64,000 nucleotides of DNA. Source: Campanula takesimana (Eukaryota > Streptophyta > Magnoliopsida > Asterales > Campanulaceae). The stretch lies in NCBI GenBank assembly GCA_026119855.1, contig JAOWBW010000565.1, forward strand, positions 186,001-250,000, in the 5' to 3' direction. A program made the position numbers and the translations under genes. Below the pieces are notes generated by a model. It saw only the letters and a program-made list of their open reading frames with translations, ran no database searches and was not told the origin of the DNA. Positions 22,829-34,950 of this stretch are shown in pieces; the stretch's first letter is position 1, and each line of letters opens with the position of its first letter.

Positions 22829-24461
22829 TGTTGGTTCCAAAGACACAACAAGGGTATGATAAAGGATGCTAGATGGGGGGGTGAATAGCCTACTTTAAAA
22901 TTTCAACCCTTTTTCAAAATTCAACCAAGTGCTTACAATCTTGAGTTTTGCGGTCAAGTAATAAACCACGCGGTCAAGGTGTAATATGCACAGCGGAAGT
23001 TTTCGATAGAAATAAGGTAAGGTTGTTTTGATAAAAATCTCTAAGTGGATTCTTTCTCACGGTCAAGTTGTTCCGGTCGAGAAAGATGCGGTCAAGTGAT
23101 TTGCGGTCAGAGATTTGCGGTCAGATGGTTGAGAGATTGAAAGTTGTTGTCTTAGAAGTTTTGGCAAAAGATAAGTTAGTCAGATTTTAGCTAAGGCAAT
23201 GTGGAGAACAAACAAACACAATTCACAATACGTTTGAATATCTGTAAGATCAAACACTAAACGACAAACAAGATTAATATGATCAATAAAGAACAAGATG
23301 AACAATACTTGAAAGTAAATTTGCAGAAAGTAAAATGACACAAGTATTTGGAAAGGTTCGATCTGTTAAAAGATCTACGTCCTTTACCAAGATGGCCAGT
23401 CTTGGATTTTGAATGGAGGTATATATTGATTCTTGAGTGTACAGATTACAGAGATGAAGCTTTGAATCAACACCTACTTTCTATGAAGAATAAATCCTAG
23501 ACTTAGACCAGTGTATCCCTTTTGATGCAATCTATGTGATTGATCAATTGGGGTGAGTGTGTGTGTAAGAATCAGAAGCTCTTTAAAATCTAAGTGATTG
23601 TAGAGCCTAATGAATCTTAAGTGTTTACAAGGCTTGAGATGACTTGTTTGTTGCTGGAGATCTTTGAAGGTTTGGTGAGTTCTTTGAAGATTCAAAGGAT
23701 TTTGGAAATCTTGAGTATGATCTTCAATCACCAAGTATTTCAACAGAAATTTCTCTCTTTAAATCTCAGCAATGTTCAATGAAGAACTTAAGGGCTATAT
23801 ATAGCCTTGAATGAGAAAATAGCTGTTAGAATTACTTGGGCTCCAAGTTGAAGGACAATGAGCTGTTGAATTCTGATTGGAGCTCAATCTGAGTTTGTCC
23901 TTTTTGCAGATAAGAGGTGGTCCCACTTAGATGAATTCAAATTTGAATTACTTGGGGTCCAAGTTCTGTAACGTTCTAAACTAACCATAGTTTGACCAAG
24001 GTTAAGTTTAAACAAACTTGGGTTTCTTGGACAACTTCTTTACTTGCGGTCAAGGACTCACGGTCGAGTAATTCACGGTCAGGTGGTCTTCCACAGTCAG
24101 GTGATCTACCACGGTCAGGTGATCTACCACGGTCAGGTGATCTACCACGGTCAAGTGGTCTTCCATGATCAAGTGATCTTCCACGGTCAAGTGGTCTTCC
24201 ACGGTCAAGTGATCTTCCACGGTCAAGTGGTCTTCCACGGTCAAGTGATCTACTCACGGTCAAGGTCTTGACCACTAGATTTTCCAGACTTAGGAATTTT
24301 CAGCCTATCAATCTAAAGCCTATACTATCAAAATGGACTATTCTAAAAATGAAGTTTAACACTTCTTACAATATATCCTAAAGTCCACAAAAGATAAAAT
24401 TAGGTTATGGGATCAATCAAATCTAGGTAATAGGAGTGGTTTATAATAAGCATACCCAACA
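22829..24461 (-). repeat. 5' LTR of element B
   Basis: 1,633 bases, nearly identical to 11784-13434. Carries the same TATATATAG promoter segment (about 23795) and a slightly shorter 18-bp array. Confidence 0.92.
24074..24252. repeat. 18-bp CGGTC tandem array, right LTR of B
   Basis: About ten units of the same repeat, one fewer than in the other LTR, with single changes (cacagtca, catgatca). The difference arose after or during insertion. Confidence 0.9.
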
Positions 24462-26089
24462 ACATGACCCGCTATGAGATCTATGTCATAGTCAGATGTC
24501 ATAATTAAATCTCATATAGTTATATCATTTATCCTTAGACCTAAGATTATCGTAGTCTTCCACATGATGAACATTATGTTTCACGTACTCAAACGCTACC
24601 CCTAACCGGGTGGTTATAAAGGCTACGATTGGCATAATCGGATTCATGTAGGGAAGAATGGTAAGTCAAGATGGGATTTGTCCCTCTCTCAAGAGAGATA
24701 TCTGCTTGGCCTCTCGATGAGTGAGATTGATGATAGCGTATGGCCATACCCAAATGAATTGAAGTGTTCAATGTCATTTGCTCATATCAATCTACTCGGG
24801 ATCGAGAAAGCATTGAATAAGATAAATTGACGTTGACCATGGCTTATGTTCAATATGATATCGCGTGACAAAAGGATTGTGATATGTTCTATGAGGATAA
24901 CGAACGTCGTTTAGGTTATATTAATTGGGTAGTCATGATGGCTTGCTAGAGTCTGCTCATGACTTATGAGTTTGACCTTGGTTGGACTCATTACCAACTT
25001 AATATAATCCTATGGGGTCACACACAAAATGACGAATCAAGAAAAGGCAAAAGGTGAATTTCTGGCAGGCACGGCCGCGCCAGAGCACGACCGTGCTGAT
25101 TTGCACAACCGAGCGAGTTAACTGACTCGACCGTGCCAATAATGAACTGCGGCAATTCAAGCTTGACACAATTGGCACGACCTTGCCTAATTGTGAGCAC
25201 GACCGTGCCAAAGCTCCTGGGGCCATAATTGGACAGTTTAATTGGTGACGGGATTTAGGTCTTCTAGGTCATTAAGGGTTAATGAATAGGGACTATAAAT
25301 ACATCTTTTCATCAGCCATTAAACTAATGAAACCTAGTATGTTTGAGAAACATAATTCTTGATCCAAGATTGAGAATCAAAGTTCAAGAACACCAAAATT
25401 CATATAGCCTTTGAAGATTAGAAAAGTGTTTTCTAATGGGCTAGCAATCCAGATCTAGAATTGTTCTAGATATTCGTCCGCGTGTGGATACACATAGAGG
25501 ATGTTAGCTTTAACATCTCAAGTTCGTGTTCCTACGATCCTGATCCTAAAAACTCGAAGAACGAGGAGATTAAATCTTAAAGCTTGAAGATTTGGAGATC
25601 CGAAAAATTTAAATGCACAACAACGGTTAGTATTCTAAATTCATCTTGCTATTAATTTAATCATCATGAATGGATCTTGGGGCTTAGTGTTTTGTTAATT
25701 TCATATTGCTTTATTCCGTGCGCATGTTGCCTCAAAAACCCAACAGTGGTATCAGAGCCCCGTTCATGTATGTTTATTTTAATATTATCATGTTTAATAT
25801 ATAATTTGATTATATGATCTAGCATGATGAGAATTTAGAATAAGGGATTTATGCGAATTGTTTGGTGAAACAATTATATATTTGATATAGTATGATTATG
25901 AACAAGGTTTTCAAGTTGCATGATTAATATGATTAATCTATTTATCAGATCATCAATGTCTTAATTGAATTATTGAATTGATGATTCTTGATCTTGAAGA
26001 ACAAATTGTTTGTTCTTAGGATTTGATGTTTATGATAATTTGATTATCATAAATAGTTGAATTCTTGAAGGATCAAGATTTGATAAATT

Positions 26090-26262
26090 GCGATCGTGCG
26101 GTTCGCATGCAATGCACGTTTTGTGCAGAATTTTCGTCCAGAATTTTCATGCAGATTACGTGCTGCGCACGTGCAGTCCAGAATTTTGTGCAGTTCGCGT
26201 GCAATGCACGAATTCGTGCAGATTTTTCGTGCAGTTCGCGTGCAGTGCAGATTTTTAAATTC
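26090..26262. repeat. GTGCAG/CGTGC motif cluster in leader of element A
   Basis: At least ten copies of gtgca or its inverse, many as GTGCAG next to TTCG or CGCG (gcagttcgcgtgcaatgcac), in an otherwise AT-rich untranslated leader. It is a second CG-motif cluster of element A outside the LTR. Confidence 0.7.
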
Positions 26263-27060
26263 GTGATTTTCAGATTTGGAGATGCATTGTAGAATACGTA
26301 TTGTTCATGGAATTGGATTCTATGAAGTAATGTATTCTAAATAGAGTTGGACTCTATGAAAAAATTCATTATTCAATATGTATTATACCTAGAGTGGGAC
26401 TCTATGAAAATCTAAAATTCATAATTATATTCACATAGTATCCATTCATTAATTAATTGGATTAATTATACCTTTGTTATGCGCGTTGCTATATGAAAGA
26501 ACCTTCTTGAAAAATTTAAGTTATGTGCCAATCCACTATTAAAACACTTGTGAGTACACCGGGTATTTTCATGCAGGCTACGCCCTAGCGAGGTGCATTG
26601 ATTCTATCAGTGTATGAGCAAGATAAGTGAATCAGAGTTTCCTATACGTTTAACGTGGTTTGACTTAATTAGGCTATCAAAACAGTTTTGGGTCTGAGGC
26701 ACAAGATGAGATTAAAACATGTTTGACATTGGATTTCTACAAAATCTCATAAAAGATCTAAGAGTCATATAAGATATGATTGACAAGAGTCGTCTACCTA
26801 AATTATTTGGTTTTGAGCAATCATGCCCTAGCCGACTCAAAATTGAGTGAAATATAGATCTTAGCCTATATAAATTATATTATACAATTGTTGTATATGA
26901 AGGTTATATAATTTAGTGGGAGTATTTATGAAATACAATTAATTTATCTCTTAAATGATTGGTATAAAATATAGGTGTATATTTATTTGCATATTTGTGT
27001 AGAATGTTATATTATGCTTTAATTATGTTTATTACTGCGATCTGTTCTTTAAAAGGAAAA

Positions 27061-30000
27061 GTTAAATGCGAATGAAATTAATCTCTTTGATTGGATCATG
27101 AGCTTAAGAAATGTTCTAAAGCAAGAACGGAAATTATACATTCTTAATAATCCTAAGTAACCTAAATTGCAATATTAATTTGATTAATATGTTCTGTGGG
27201 ATCATCAAAATTTAATTTGATTAATTTGTTGATGATCTTAGATTCATGAATAAATTGTTTATTCTGGGTTTTGATGAGATGATTCGATCACCATGAACAC
27301 CAAATTCTAATTGAATTAAGGAAAGCAATTTTGAGGTAAATTTTGGAAACTTAAAATCTACCGCTTTTATGGTAAATATTTTGAGTTGAATTTAATTGTC
27401 AGACGACTGATTTTAGAATCCGTTTTTCCTGAAATTAAATGTCAAGTTCAAAACTATTTTGGGTTGAATCTAGTTTCAGATGACTGGTTTTCAAAACCGT
27501 GTTTCCTGAAAAGTGATGTCAATTCAAAAGTCAGAATCATGAATTGTTCTTGATTGCTGAAATCAGTTGAATTGGCGAGATATGGAATTTAGAAACAAGA
27601 CTACAGATTCATACAGAAATGTGGATGCCTTTTGGCTTAGTTTCGGCCGTATGGATTGTTTTCTAAATTTCTGAATGATGTACAGAATTGTGGATGCCTT
27701 TTGGCTTAGTTTCGGCCGTACAGTTTGTGCTCTCAATATCTGAAATAAAGTGCGGAAAGATGATGATCTAAGTCAAAAATTTGATTTTTGACTTAATGAA
27801 TTTCTAAAAGGAAAGAGGATTAAAAAGATAAAGGTAAAGACAAATGTTGTCAAACCTAAAGAGAATAATTGTGGCTAAAGTTATAACTCTAAATAGTACA
27901 ATTTGGTAACGTGGCAATTGGATTGACCATTTAAAATTGTAATCAAAAATTCTGAATGATCAAAGAAGGTGAATGGTAGTGAGACTACTACTTCGGACAT
28001 TTATGTTATAAGATTAATCTTTTTAATTTTAATTATTGGGTATTGGATACCGGATTTGATCCCACATTTGTAAAATGTGCAAGAATTAGTAAATTGAAAG
28101 ACTACTTAAAAGTAAAGTTAATCTACGAATGGTAATGATGCAAGAGTTGCAACATTGTTCGTAGAACACTTATGAAGTGGCTTTATTGATTAAGTAAAAA
28201 CGTATTATTTTGTTATAAGATAATGATGGATATTAATTTCTTATTGAAAATAAGAAAGTGCTTTATTTATTATGATTTACTTTATCGTATTGTTAAATCA
28301 TATAAATAAATCTAATATCCTAAATCTTGAAGAACAAAATAATGAATAAGATTATAACATAAATTATTATTAAAGTTCTTAAGGAATTATTTTTTTAATC
28401 AAATAAATAAGAAACCCATATCTAAAATTCTGTGGGACGGATTTTTAAAGTCATACGATTTTGAATCATATGATGTATGCAAACCTTATTTACTTGGACC
28501 AAGACATCTTTTACTAAGAGTAGTAAAAGGGCTAGTGACTTATTAAACCTAATACATGTCGATGTATATGGTTCATTAAGTGGCAATGCTAAAAGAGGAT
28601 TTTGGTAAAACTTGGGAAAACTATTCAAAGATCCCGATACGATCGTGATGATGAATAATTAAACCAAGAATTTGACAATCATCTTTAAGACTGTGAAATC
28701 GTTTCACAATTAACTCCACCAAGAACACCATTTTGAATGATGTGTCTAAATGGAGGAATTGAACCTTATTGGATATGGTTCATTAGATGATAAAGTCAAA
28801 TTGATCTTCCACTATTTAATTTTGGGTTATACATTGGAAACCGCTATAATTACACTAATTTGAGTTCCATCAAAATAAGTTCAAAGGTGCCATATATGAT
28901 ATGGAATGAAAGAAAACTTGGTTTGTCTTTCATGAAGATTTAAGAAAGTAAGACTTTTGCGAAAAGACTTGTTTGGAACAAGCTCACACTTAAATCTAAT
29001 AAATGTATTTTCATGGGATATCCTAAGGAAACTTGAGGCTATTATTTTACTTATAAGAAACAAATTGTTTGTTGCTTATGATGGTAATTTTCTAGATAAA
29101 TTGTTTATCTCTAAAAGAACCAGTGGGAGTAAAATATATCTCGAATGGTTCGAGACCTAGAAAATTACATTGAACCTTTGATGGAAATTGAACAAAGAAT
29201 TACAAGGAGTTGTGAAAATTCCTTCAAGTTACACAAGTTATTTACATATATGATAGGATACAATCTATAACAAGAAATACTGGATTTCTCAAAATAGAAT
29301 GTATTGAGGTAAAGTTCATTGAGAATGACATATTTACCACCTATCAAAATGCGAAGTCCGCTCCGTATTTAGATTAATGGCTTGGAGTCATAGAATCTAA
29401 AAGGCAATCCATGTTATATAATCGTTCTAACCTAAGGTGTGAAAACAAAAGGACGGAGTTGGGTTTTCTTGGAGAAAACTAACATGGGTAGCAAGGAACA
29501 TACTCTTCAAGCAAGACTAAGTGTGAAAGGTTGACTCGTATTTCGACTATGATAAAACTTTCTTACTCGTAGTCATGTTTTATGACATTAGAATTCTCAT
29601 TCTCATATCCTCATATTTGGAATATGAAATTTGACAAATGAATATCAAAACAGAGTTCCTTAACGGGAATTAACTTAAGGATGTATTGGATACAACCTAA
29701 AGGTTTTGATAGTCTAGAAAATTCTAATTAAGTATGTTATTTGCGGAAATCCATGTGATGGATTGAAGCAAGCTTGTTGGAGTTGAAACAATCATCTTGA
29801 TGAAGTGTTTAAATCGTTTGAAATTCATCAAAGATGAGACTTGTGTTTGCTAAGAAATTAGTGGGAGCATAGTCTAATTCTTAGTCTGGTATATGTGGCT
29901 GACATATAATTCATTTTGAAAGAGTTCTTAATGAAAGACATAGGAAGAAGCCGCTTACATCCTTAGAATTAATATCTATTGATATAAATCTAGGAAGTTG

Positions 30001-30770
30001 ATTGGTTTGTGTCAAAGTACTTGTAAAGACAAAGTACTGAATTGTTCAGTATGCAAGACTCTTGGAGAAGAACTTGCAAGCTTGTCTAATAACAGTGTTC
30101 TTGGCAAGACTTAGTCTTAGTGGAAGACTAATGAGCAAGAATACATGATTAAGAATCCGTATGCTTCGGCAATTAGATCTATCAGTTATGTCATATTATG
30201 TACTTAGACGGGGTAACTCATATACTTGGAGTATGATGAGAAAAAACTAATCATATCCTAGTGAAAGTCACTAGATAATAGTCAAGAATGTGCTTATGTA
30301 CTTGAGAAGAACAAAGGGTGCATTCTTGATGGTTGTTGACATGGGAGATGATCTAGTAAATGGTTACATAGATGCATGCTTCCACATCGACAAGGGTAAT
30401 TCAAATCGCAGTATAAACATATGTTTAAAGTAAGTGCTATTAGTTGGAATAGTTCCAAGTAAATACACTATACATTATTCTATAAATAAAATTGAGTATT
30501 TAGTTACAAGAGTTGTAACTAAAGGAGTTGTTTGAATATAGATGATTATTAGTAAAACTAGAAATAGTTTCTAGTACTACTAATCCTATGGACCTCCATT
30601 GTGGAATAATTGTTATTGCACAAGCTAAGGTGCCAAAGGCTTATCTATGATCCAAACACGCACTCAGACATTTCCATCTCTACGAGAAATCGTTGACATG
30701 GGAGATGTCAAAATATGCAAAATACTTTATGATGATAACAAGGATAATCTTCCTACATAAGATTCTCCAC
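27061..30770 (+). pseudogene. Copia gag-pol relic of element A
   Basis: Short collinear matches to the protein of element C can be read in shifting frames: gag start (FDWIMSLRNVLKQERKLYIL, 27075-27145), gag basic end (VVKP, about 27850), protease WVLDTG (28035), VNLRMGNDARVA (28120), pre-integrase region (28480), post-integrase segment with VGVKYIS (29110), RT pieces (29640-29900) and RNase H pieces (VNGYIDACFHIDK, 30357; REIVDMGDVKIC, 30690). Stops and indels are everywhere and about two thirds of gag is missing. Not functional. Confidence 0.75.
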
Positions 30771-30847
30771 ACACTGTTATGATGGTCATAAGCTAAGCTC
30801 AATGGTATTGGATACGTAATTGATTGGCCCTAGTTCAAGTGGGAGAT

Positions 30848-32192
30848 TGTTGGAAATTATGCCCTAGGCCCTTGAGAAAGGCCTTATGTTACATCATGTT
30901 CTCATTTGGTATGGAGATAACAACCCTGGACTATTATATGTTTACATGTTTATTATAATAATCCTGTCCCTAGTACTTATGAAGAACTAGTATAAGTTTA
31001 ATTGATGATCATATGATGATCATGTGTATATGATACAAATTAAGCTTATGGGTACTTGTTGGTGAACACGTACTTGACATGACCCGCTATGAGATTTATG
31101 TCATGGTTAGATGTCATAATTAAATCTCATATAGTTATATCATTTATCCTTAGACCTGAGATTATCATAGTCTTCCACATGATAAACATTATGTTTGACG
31201 TACTCAAACGCTACCCCTAACCGGGTGGTTATAAAGGCTACGATTGGCATAATCGGATTCATGTAGGGAAGAATGATAAGTCAAGATGGGATTTGTCCCT
31301 CTCTCAAGAGAGATATCTGCTTGGCCTCTCGATGAGTGAGATTGATGATAGTGTATGGCCATACCCAAATTAATTGAAGTGTTCAATGTCATTTGCTCAT
31401 ATCAATCTACTCGGGATCGAGAAAGCATTGAACAAGATAAGTTGACGTTGACCATGACTTATGTTCAATATGATATCGCGTGACAAAAGGATTGTGATAT
31501 GTTTTATGAGGATAACGAACGTCGTTTAAGTTATATTAATTGGGCAGTCATGATGGCTTGCTAGAGTACGCTCATGACTTATGAGTTTGACCTTGGTTGG
31601 ACTCATTACCAACATAATATAATCCTATGGGGTCACACACAAAAGGACGAATCAAGAAAAGGCAAAAGGTGAATTTCTGGCGGGCACGGTCGCGCCGGTT
31701 ATAGAGCACGACCATGCTGATTTACACGGCCGCGCGAGTTAACTGACTCAACCGTGCCAATAATGAACTGCGGCAAGTCAAGCTCGACACAATTGGCACG
31801 ACTGTGCCTAATTGTGAGCACGACCGTGCCAAAGCTCCTGGGGCCATAATTGGACAGTTTAATTGGTTACGGGATTTAGGTCTTCTATGTCATTAAGGGT
31901 TAATGACTAGGGACTATAAATACATCTTTTCATCAGCCATTAAACTAATGCAACCTAGTATGTTTGAGAAACATAATTCTTGATCCAAGATTGAAAATCA
32001 AAGATCAAGAACACCAAAGTTCATATAGCCTTTGAAGATTAGAAAAGTGTTTTCTAATGGGTCTAGCAATCCAAATCTAGAATCGTTCTAGATATTCGGC
32101 CACGTGTGGATACACATAGAGGATGTTTGCTTTAACATCTCAAGTTCGTGTTCCTGCGATCCTGATCCGAAGAATGCGAAGAACGAGGAGAT
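30848..32192 (+). repeat. 3' LTR of element A (3' truncated)
   Basis: Matches the 5' LTR from TGTTGGAAATTATG to gaacgaggagat at 32192, then diverges abruptly. It includes the CG block at about 31680-31835 and the ACTATAAATACATC promoter at 31914. Confidence 0.85.
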
Positions 32193-32250
32193 CCGTCTCC
32201 TTGACCCCAAATCTCAGGGCGTCATCAAAGAGTAAAAAACTTTTAGAAAA

Positions 32251-32341
32251 TTTTGGGGGAAACTAGTTTCTCCATAAGTTATAAAAAGTCCTTAAAAACT
32301 AGACTTTTTATAACTTATGGAGGAATTAGTTTCCCCCAAAA
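32251..32341. repeat. Perfect-type hairpin (40-bp arms, 11-bp loop)
   Basis: The arm ttttgggggaaactagtttc... (32251-32290) pairs with 32302-32341 with two mismatches only, around an AT-rich loop. It could be a tiny MITE or a small-RNA precursor. It sits between the broken end of element A and the MULE. No TA or longer target duplication is obvious. Confidence 0.75.
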
Positions 32342-32600
32342 CCAACTCAAAAACTTTTTATATTCGAAAATTAAAAAATGATTTATTTTTATAAAATATA
32401 AAAGAGTAAACTGCTTTTCTGCCCCTCGTACTATGACCCCAACATTAATTTGACAATCGTAAATGTATGATGCGTACTATTGATTTTAGTAACAACATTA
32501 ACCAGTATTCCTAAAACCAGTTAAATATTTAACGGACCAGTCCTAGTAAGAAATCATTGACCAAGTCAACACTTATGTGGCGACTAAGTGGAATGTGTCG

Positions 32601-33404
32601 GATTATGGTGTGTTTAGTTTTATTTTTACTTTCTATTTAAACAATATAACTTGTTAAAAAAATAATTAAACAATTTAAATTCATTTAAGAGTTTAACAAT
32701 TTAAAAATAAGAAAAAGATTTGTTGGTTAATATTTGCTACACTGATCACCATCATCCAAGTACGTTGTCGCCTAATCACCACCTTCACAACACCGCCCCA
32801 TCACCACCGTCAGAACACCACCCTAGCCCAACTATACCACCACCACCAATCAGCCGTGAATTTAAAATTAGAAAATGGAAAAATTACAAACCGACAACCT
32901 AGAACCAACAAACCTGTTAGAATCTGACAAACAAAAACTAAAAAATAACACCACAAAGCTCTTCTGAAAGAAGGAAAAAATCATCAATGGCATTGACGTC
33001 AAATTCAAAACTGATTATTGCACAGCCAATCCATATAAACAAAATTAAATCACACGAAACATAACCATCTCGAACTCCCTTTCACAGTCACCACGAACAA
33101 TCAATTTCAAAAATTTAGAATCTCATATCTAGGTTCAATCCATATATAAAATTAAGAACCAGACATTTGGGGATGGGGAAATGTTGCGGAGGAAGAGGGT
33201 TGTCGAATAGGGGGGAGGAAAGGGGAAAAAGACGCTTAGGGAGGCGGTGAGGGAGAGGGCTGTCGGCGAAGGATGAGGACGAGGGCAAGGGCGAATTAGA
33301 GCATTTCTTCAAGGAATGAAATTACGAGGAGGGCAATAAACTGAGGTGAGTAGTGGAAGAAGGTGATCACAAGAGTTTAGTGTGCTGGTTAAGGTGAGTG
33401 TTTT
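32601..33404. other. Interior of the non-autonomous MULE
   Basis: A C/A-rich segment (32740-32850, many CACC) and a G/A-rich segment (33170-33300) that could be remnants of captured host sequence. No exon or domain was recognised. Short ORFs here have no recognisable similarity. Confidence 0.5.
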
Positions 33405-33460
33405 GTCCAGTCAGCGGCCGCATAAGCATTGACTTGCTCAACAATCACCTATTATGACTA

Positions 33461-34877
33461 TGTTGGGTATGCCCACATATATCTCAGTTTCAATGTAATA
33501 GGATTGATTAGATTTGATTGATCCATCACCTAAGTTTTATTTCATGGACTTTAGACCCACATATAAGAAGTATTTATACTTCATTTTTTTAGGTTGTCCA
33601 TTGTAATAGAATAGGCTTAGGAATAGGGCAAGAAGATCAAGATTCAAGAAAACTCACATGTTCACTTTGAGCCGCGCGCCATGCGCCTCTCTCTTGCGCC
33701 ATGCGCCTCCTTAGGCGCGCACATGAGTATGCGCCTAGCATTAGCTCATGCGCCCCAGATGGCTCAGCGCACGCATGTGTTACGCGCCCCAATGGCTGAA
33801 CGCGCCTCAAAGTATTAATTCAACACTCAGTGATTTATTGAAGACATGAAGACTTGAAGAGATTCAAACCTCTCCAATGATCCAATGGTGGTTAAAAGAT
33901 ACGTATGCGCCTTCATCTGATGACACGTGCCCAAAACGGTCACATTTATGTTATGTGTCTAAACGGCTATAAAGGACGCATGCTCCACTCAATGAGCGAC
34001 ATCACATCTGTCCTTTTATCTTATCCACAAGGATTTCCAACGGCTATTTTTTGAGAGTTTACTATAAATACCCCATAACTTCAGACATTTGAAGTTGCTA
34101 AGCATTTCAAGAATTTCTCTCTCAAGCATTTGTTGAAGATTTGAAGATTGCCTTTGTTATTTCCAGAATTCTCAAGAACATCTTCATACCTTCATCCTTA
34201 GCCCAGATCCTCAAGCAAAAACACTTTAGTTTTCTTGTGCTCTCCATCTCAAAGATCTAAAGAGCCTTGAATCTAAAATCACACATGCACCTCTTTAAGT
34301 TTGATCACTTAGATCTTTCTTTAAGAGATACACCGGTTATTGTTTTGGATTTGTTCTTTCATAGAAATAGATCTTGAGTTAGTCTATAAGCTCAAACGAT
34401 TGTAATTTGTAACACCCTCTTATAATAAGATCTCCTTAAGAAAATCTAACACTAACCATCTTGGTAGAGGACGTAGATCATTTTGCCGATCGAACCTCTC
34501 CAAATAGCGCGTACTTAGTTATTGCTATTTCCTTTCAAGTTCATATCATATCTAACTATTTGCTTGTTTAATTAATTGTATATTGATTAATTGAACTGTG
34601 TTGTGTTTGTTATATCATTTGCCTTAGTTCATTATTTCACTCACTTTGAGCCAAATACTTAGAGTGTGTGTGCGCCCCCTTTATCATACTTTGCGCCTAT
34701 TTACTTACTAAATTCCGTTGTGCATTTTACTCACTCATTTAGGCGCATATCATAACGCTTACTTGATAAAGTGCGCATTTGCAATTGAGTTTTTCAAGGG
34801 TACGAAAAGAATTTTAAAACAGCTATTCACCCCCCTCTAGCTATTTTTCATACCTTTGTTGCCTTTTGGGACCAACA
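33461..34877 (+). repeat. 5' LTR of element D
   Basis: 1,417 bases, TGTTGGGTATGC...GGGACCAACA. Contains a GCGCC motif cluster (33671-33820), the promoter segment TTTACTATAAATACCCC at 34068, and a second GCGCC group near the end (34670-34790). Confidence 0.93.
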
Positions 34878-34879
34878 AG

Positions 34880-34950
34880 TGGTATCAGAGCAAACACCTT
34901 TATAAAACACTTTTGTTTTTCAAGCTTAACATCTTGGGTGCCGATTCTAA
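34880..34950 (+). promoter_or_regulatory. PBS and conserved leader of element D
   Basis: TGGTATCAGAGC (tRNA-iMet) followed by a 59-base leader with aaacacctttataaaac, ttttcaagcttaaca and gggtgccgatt. The leader of element B matches nearly base for base although the coding regions are well diverged, suggesting a constrained RNA signal. Confidence 0.7.

Larger units (their letters stand above)
11784..24461 (-). mobile_element. Sirevirus-type Copia element B, complete with both LTRs
   Basis: 12,678 bases, flanked by the 5-bp duplication acatg (11779-11783 and 24462-24466). Read on the minus strand: 5' LTR 24461-22829, PBS TGGTATCAGAGC (22826-22815), gag (22757-20465), pol (20395-17163), a 0.7 kb gap, env-like ORF (16448-13938), polypurine tract AAATAGGGGGAGAT (13448-13435) and 3' LTR 13434-11784. 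Copia domain order with an additional 3' ORF is the Sirevirus layout. The LTRs differ by only about 15 visible changes plus an array-length difference, so insertion is recent, yet every ORF carries a small number of breaks. Confidence 0.92.
11550..25747 (+). repeat. 5' LTR of element A (interrupted)
   Basis: Starts TGTTGGAAAT at 11550 and ends CCCAACA at 25747. Element B plus its acatg duplication occupies 11784-24466. Its promoter-like segment is GGGACTATAAATACATC near 25288. A CG-rich motif block (GGCACG/CGTGCC half-sites) lies at 25065-25210. Confidence 0.85.
11550..32192 (+). mobile_element. Copia element A, decayed, 5' LTR split by element B
   Basis: The 5' LTR is 11550-11783 plus 24467-25747 (about 1.5 kb), PBS TGGTATCAGAGC 25749-25760, internal region to 30847 ending in the polypurine tract AAGTGGGAGAT, and 3' LTR from 30848. 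The 3' LTR stops matching at 32192 and so lacks roughly its last 190 bases. Gag, protease, integrase, RT and RNase H remnants occur in Copia order on the plus strand, but no ORF survives. The LTRs align with those of element C over long stretches (for example cgctacc, attggcataatcggattc), so A and C are relatives. The two LTRs of A differ at roughly 3-4% of positions by eye. Confidence 0.85.

Noticed and set aside
25749..25760. tRNA gene suggested by TGGTATCAGAGC
   Set aside because: It is only the primer binding site complementary to initiator tRNA-Met; no cloverleaf follows. The same holds for the other four sites.
33115..33312. Captured gene in the MULE interior (65-codon minus frame rich in Pro/Ser)
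   Set aside because: Composition-driven, no domain recognised; noted only as a possible source of captured DNA.
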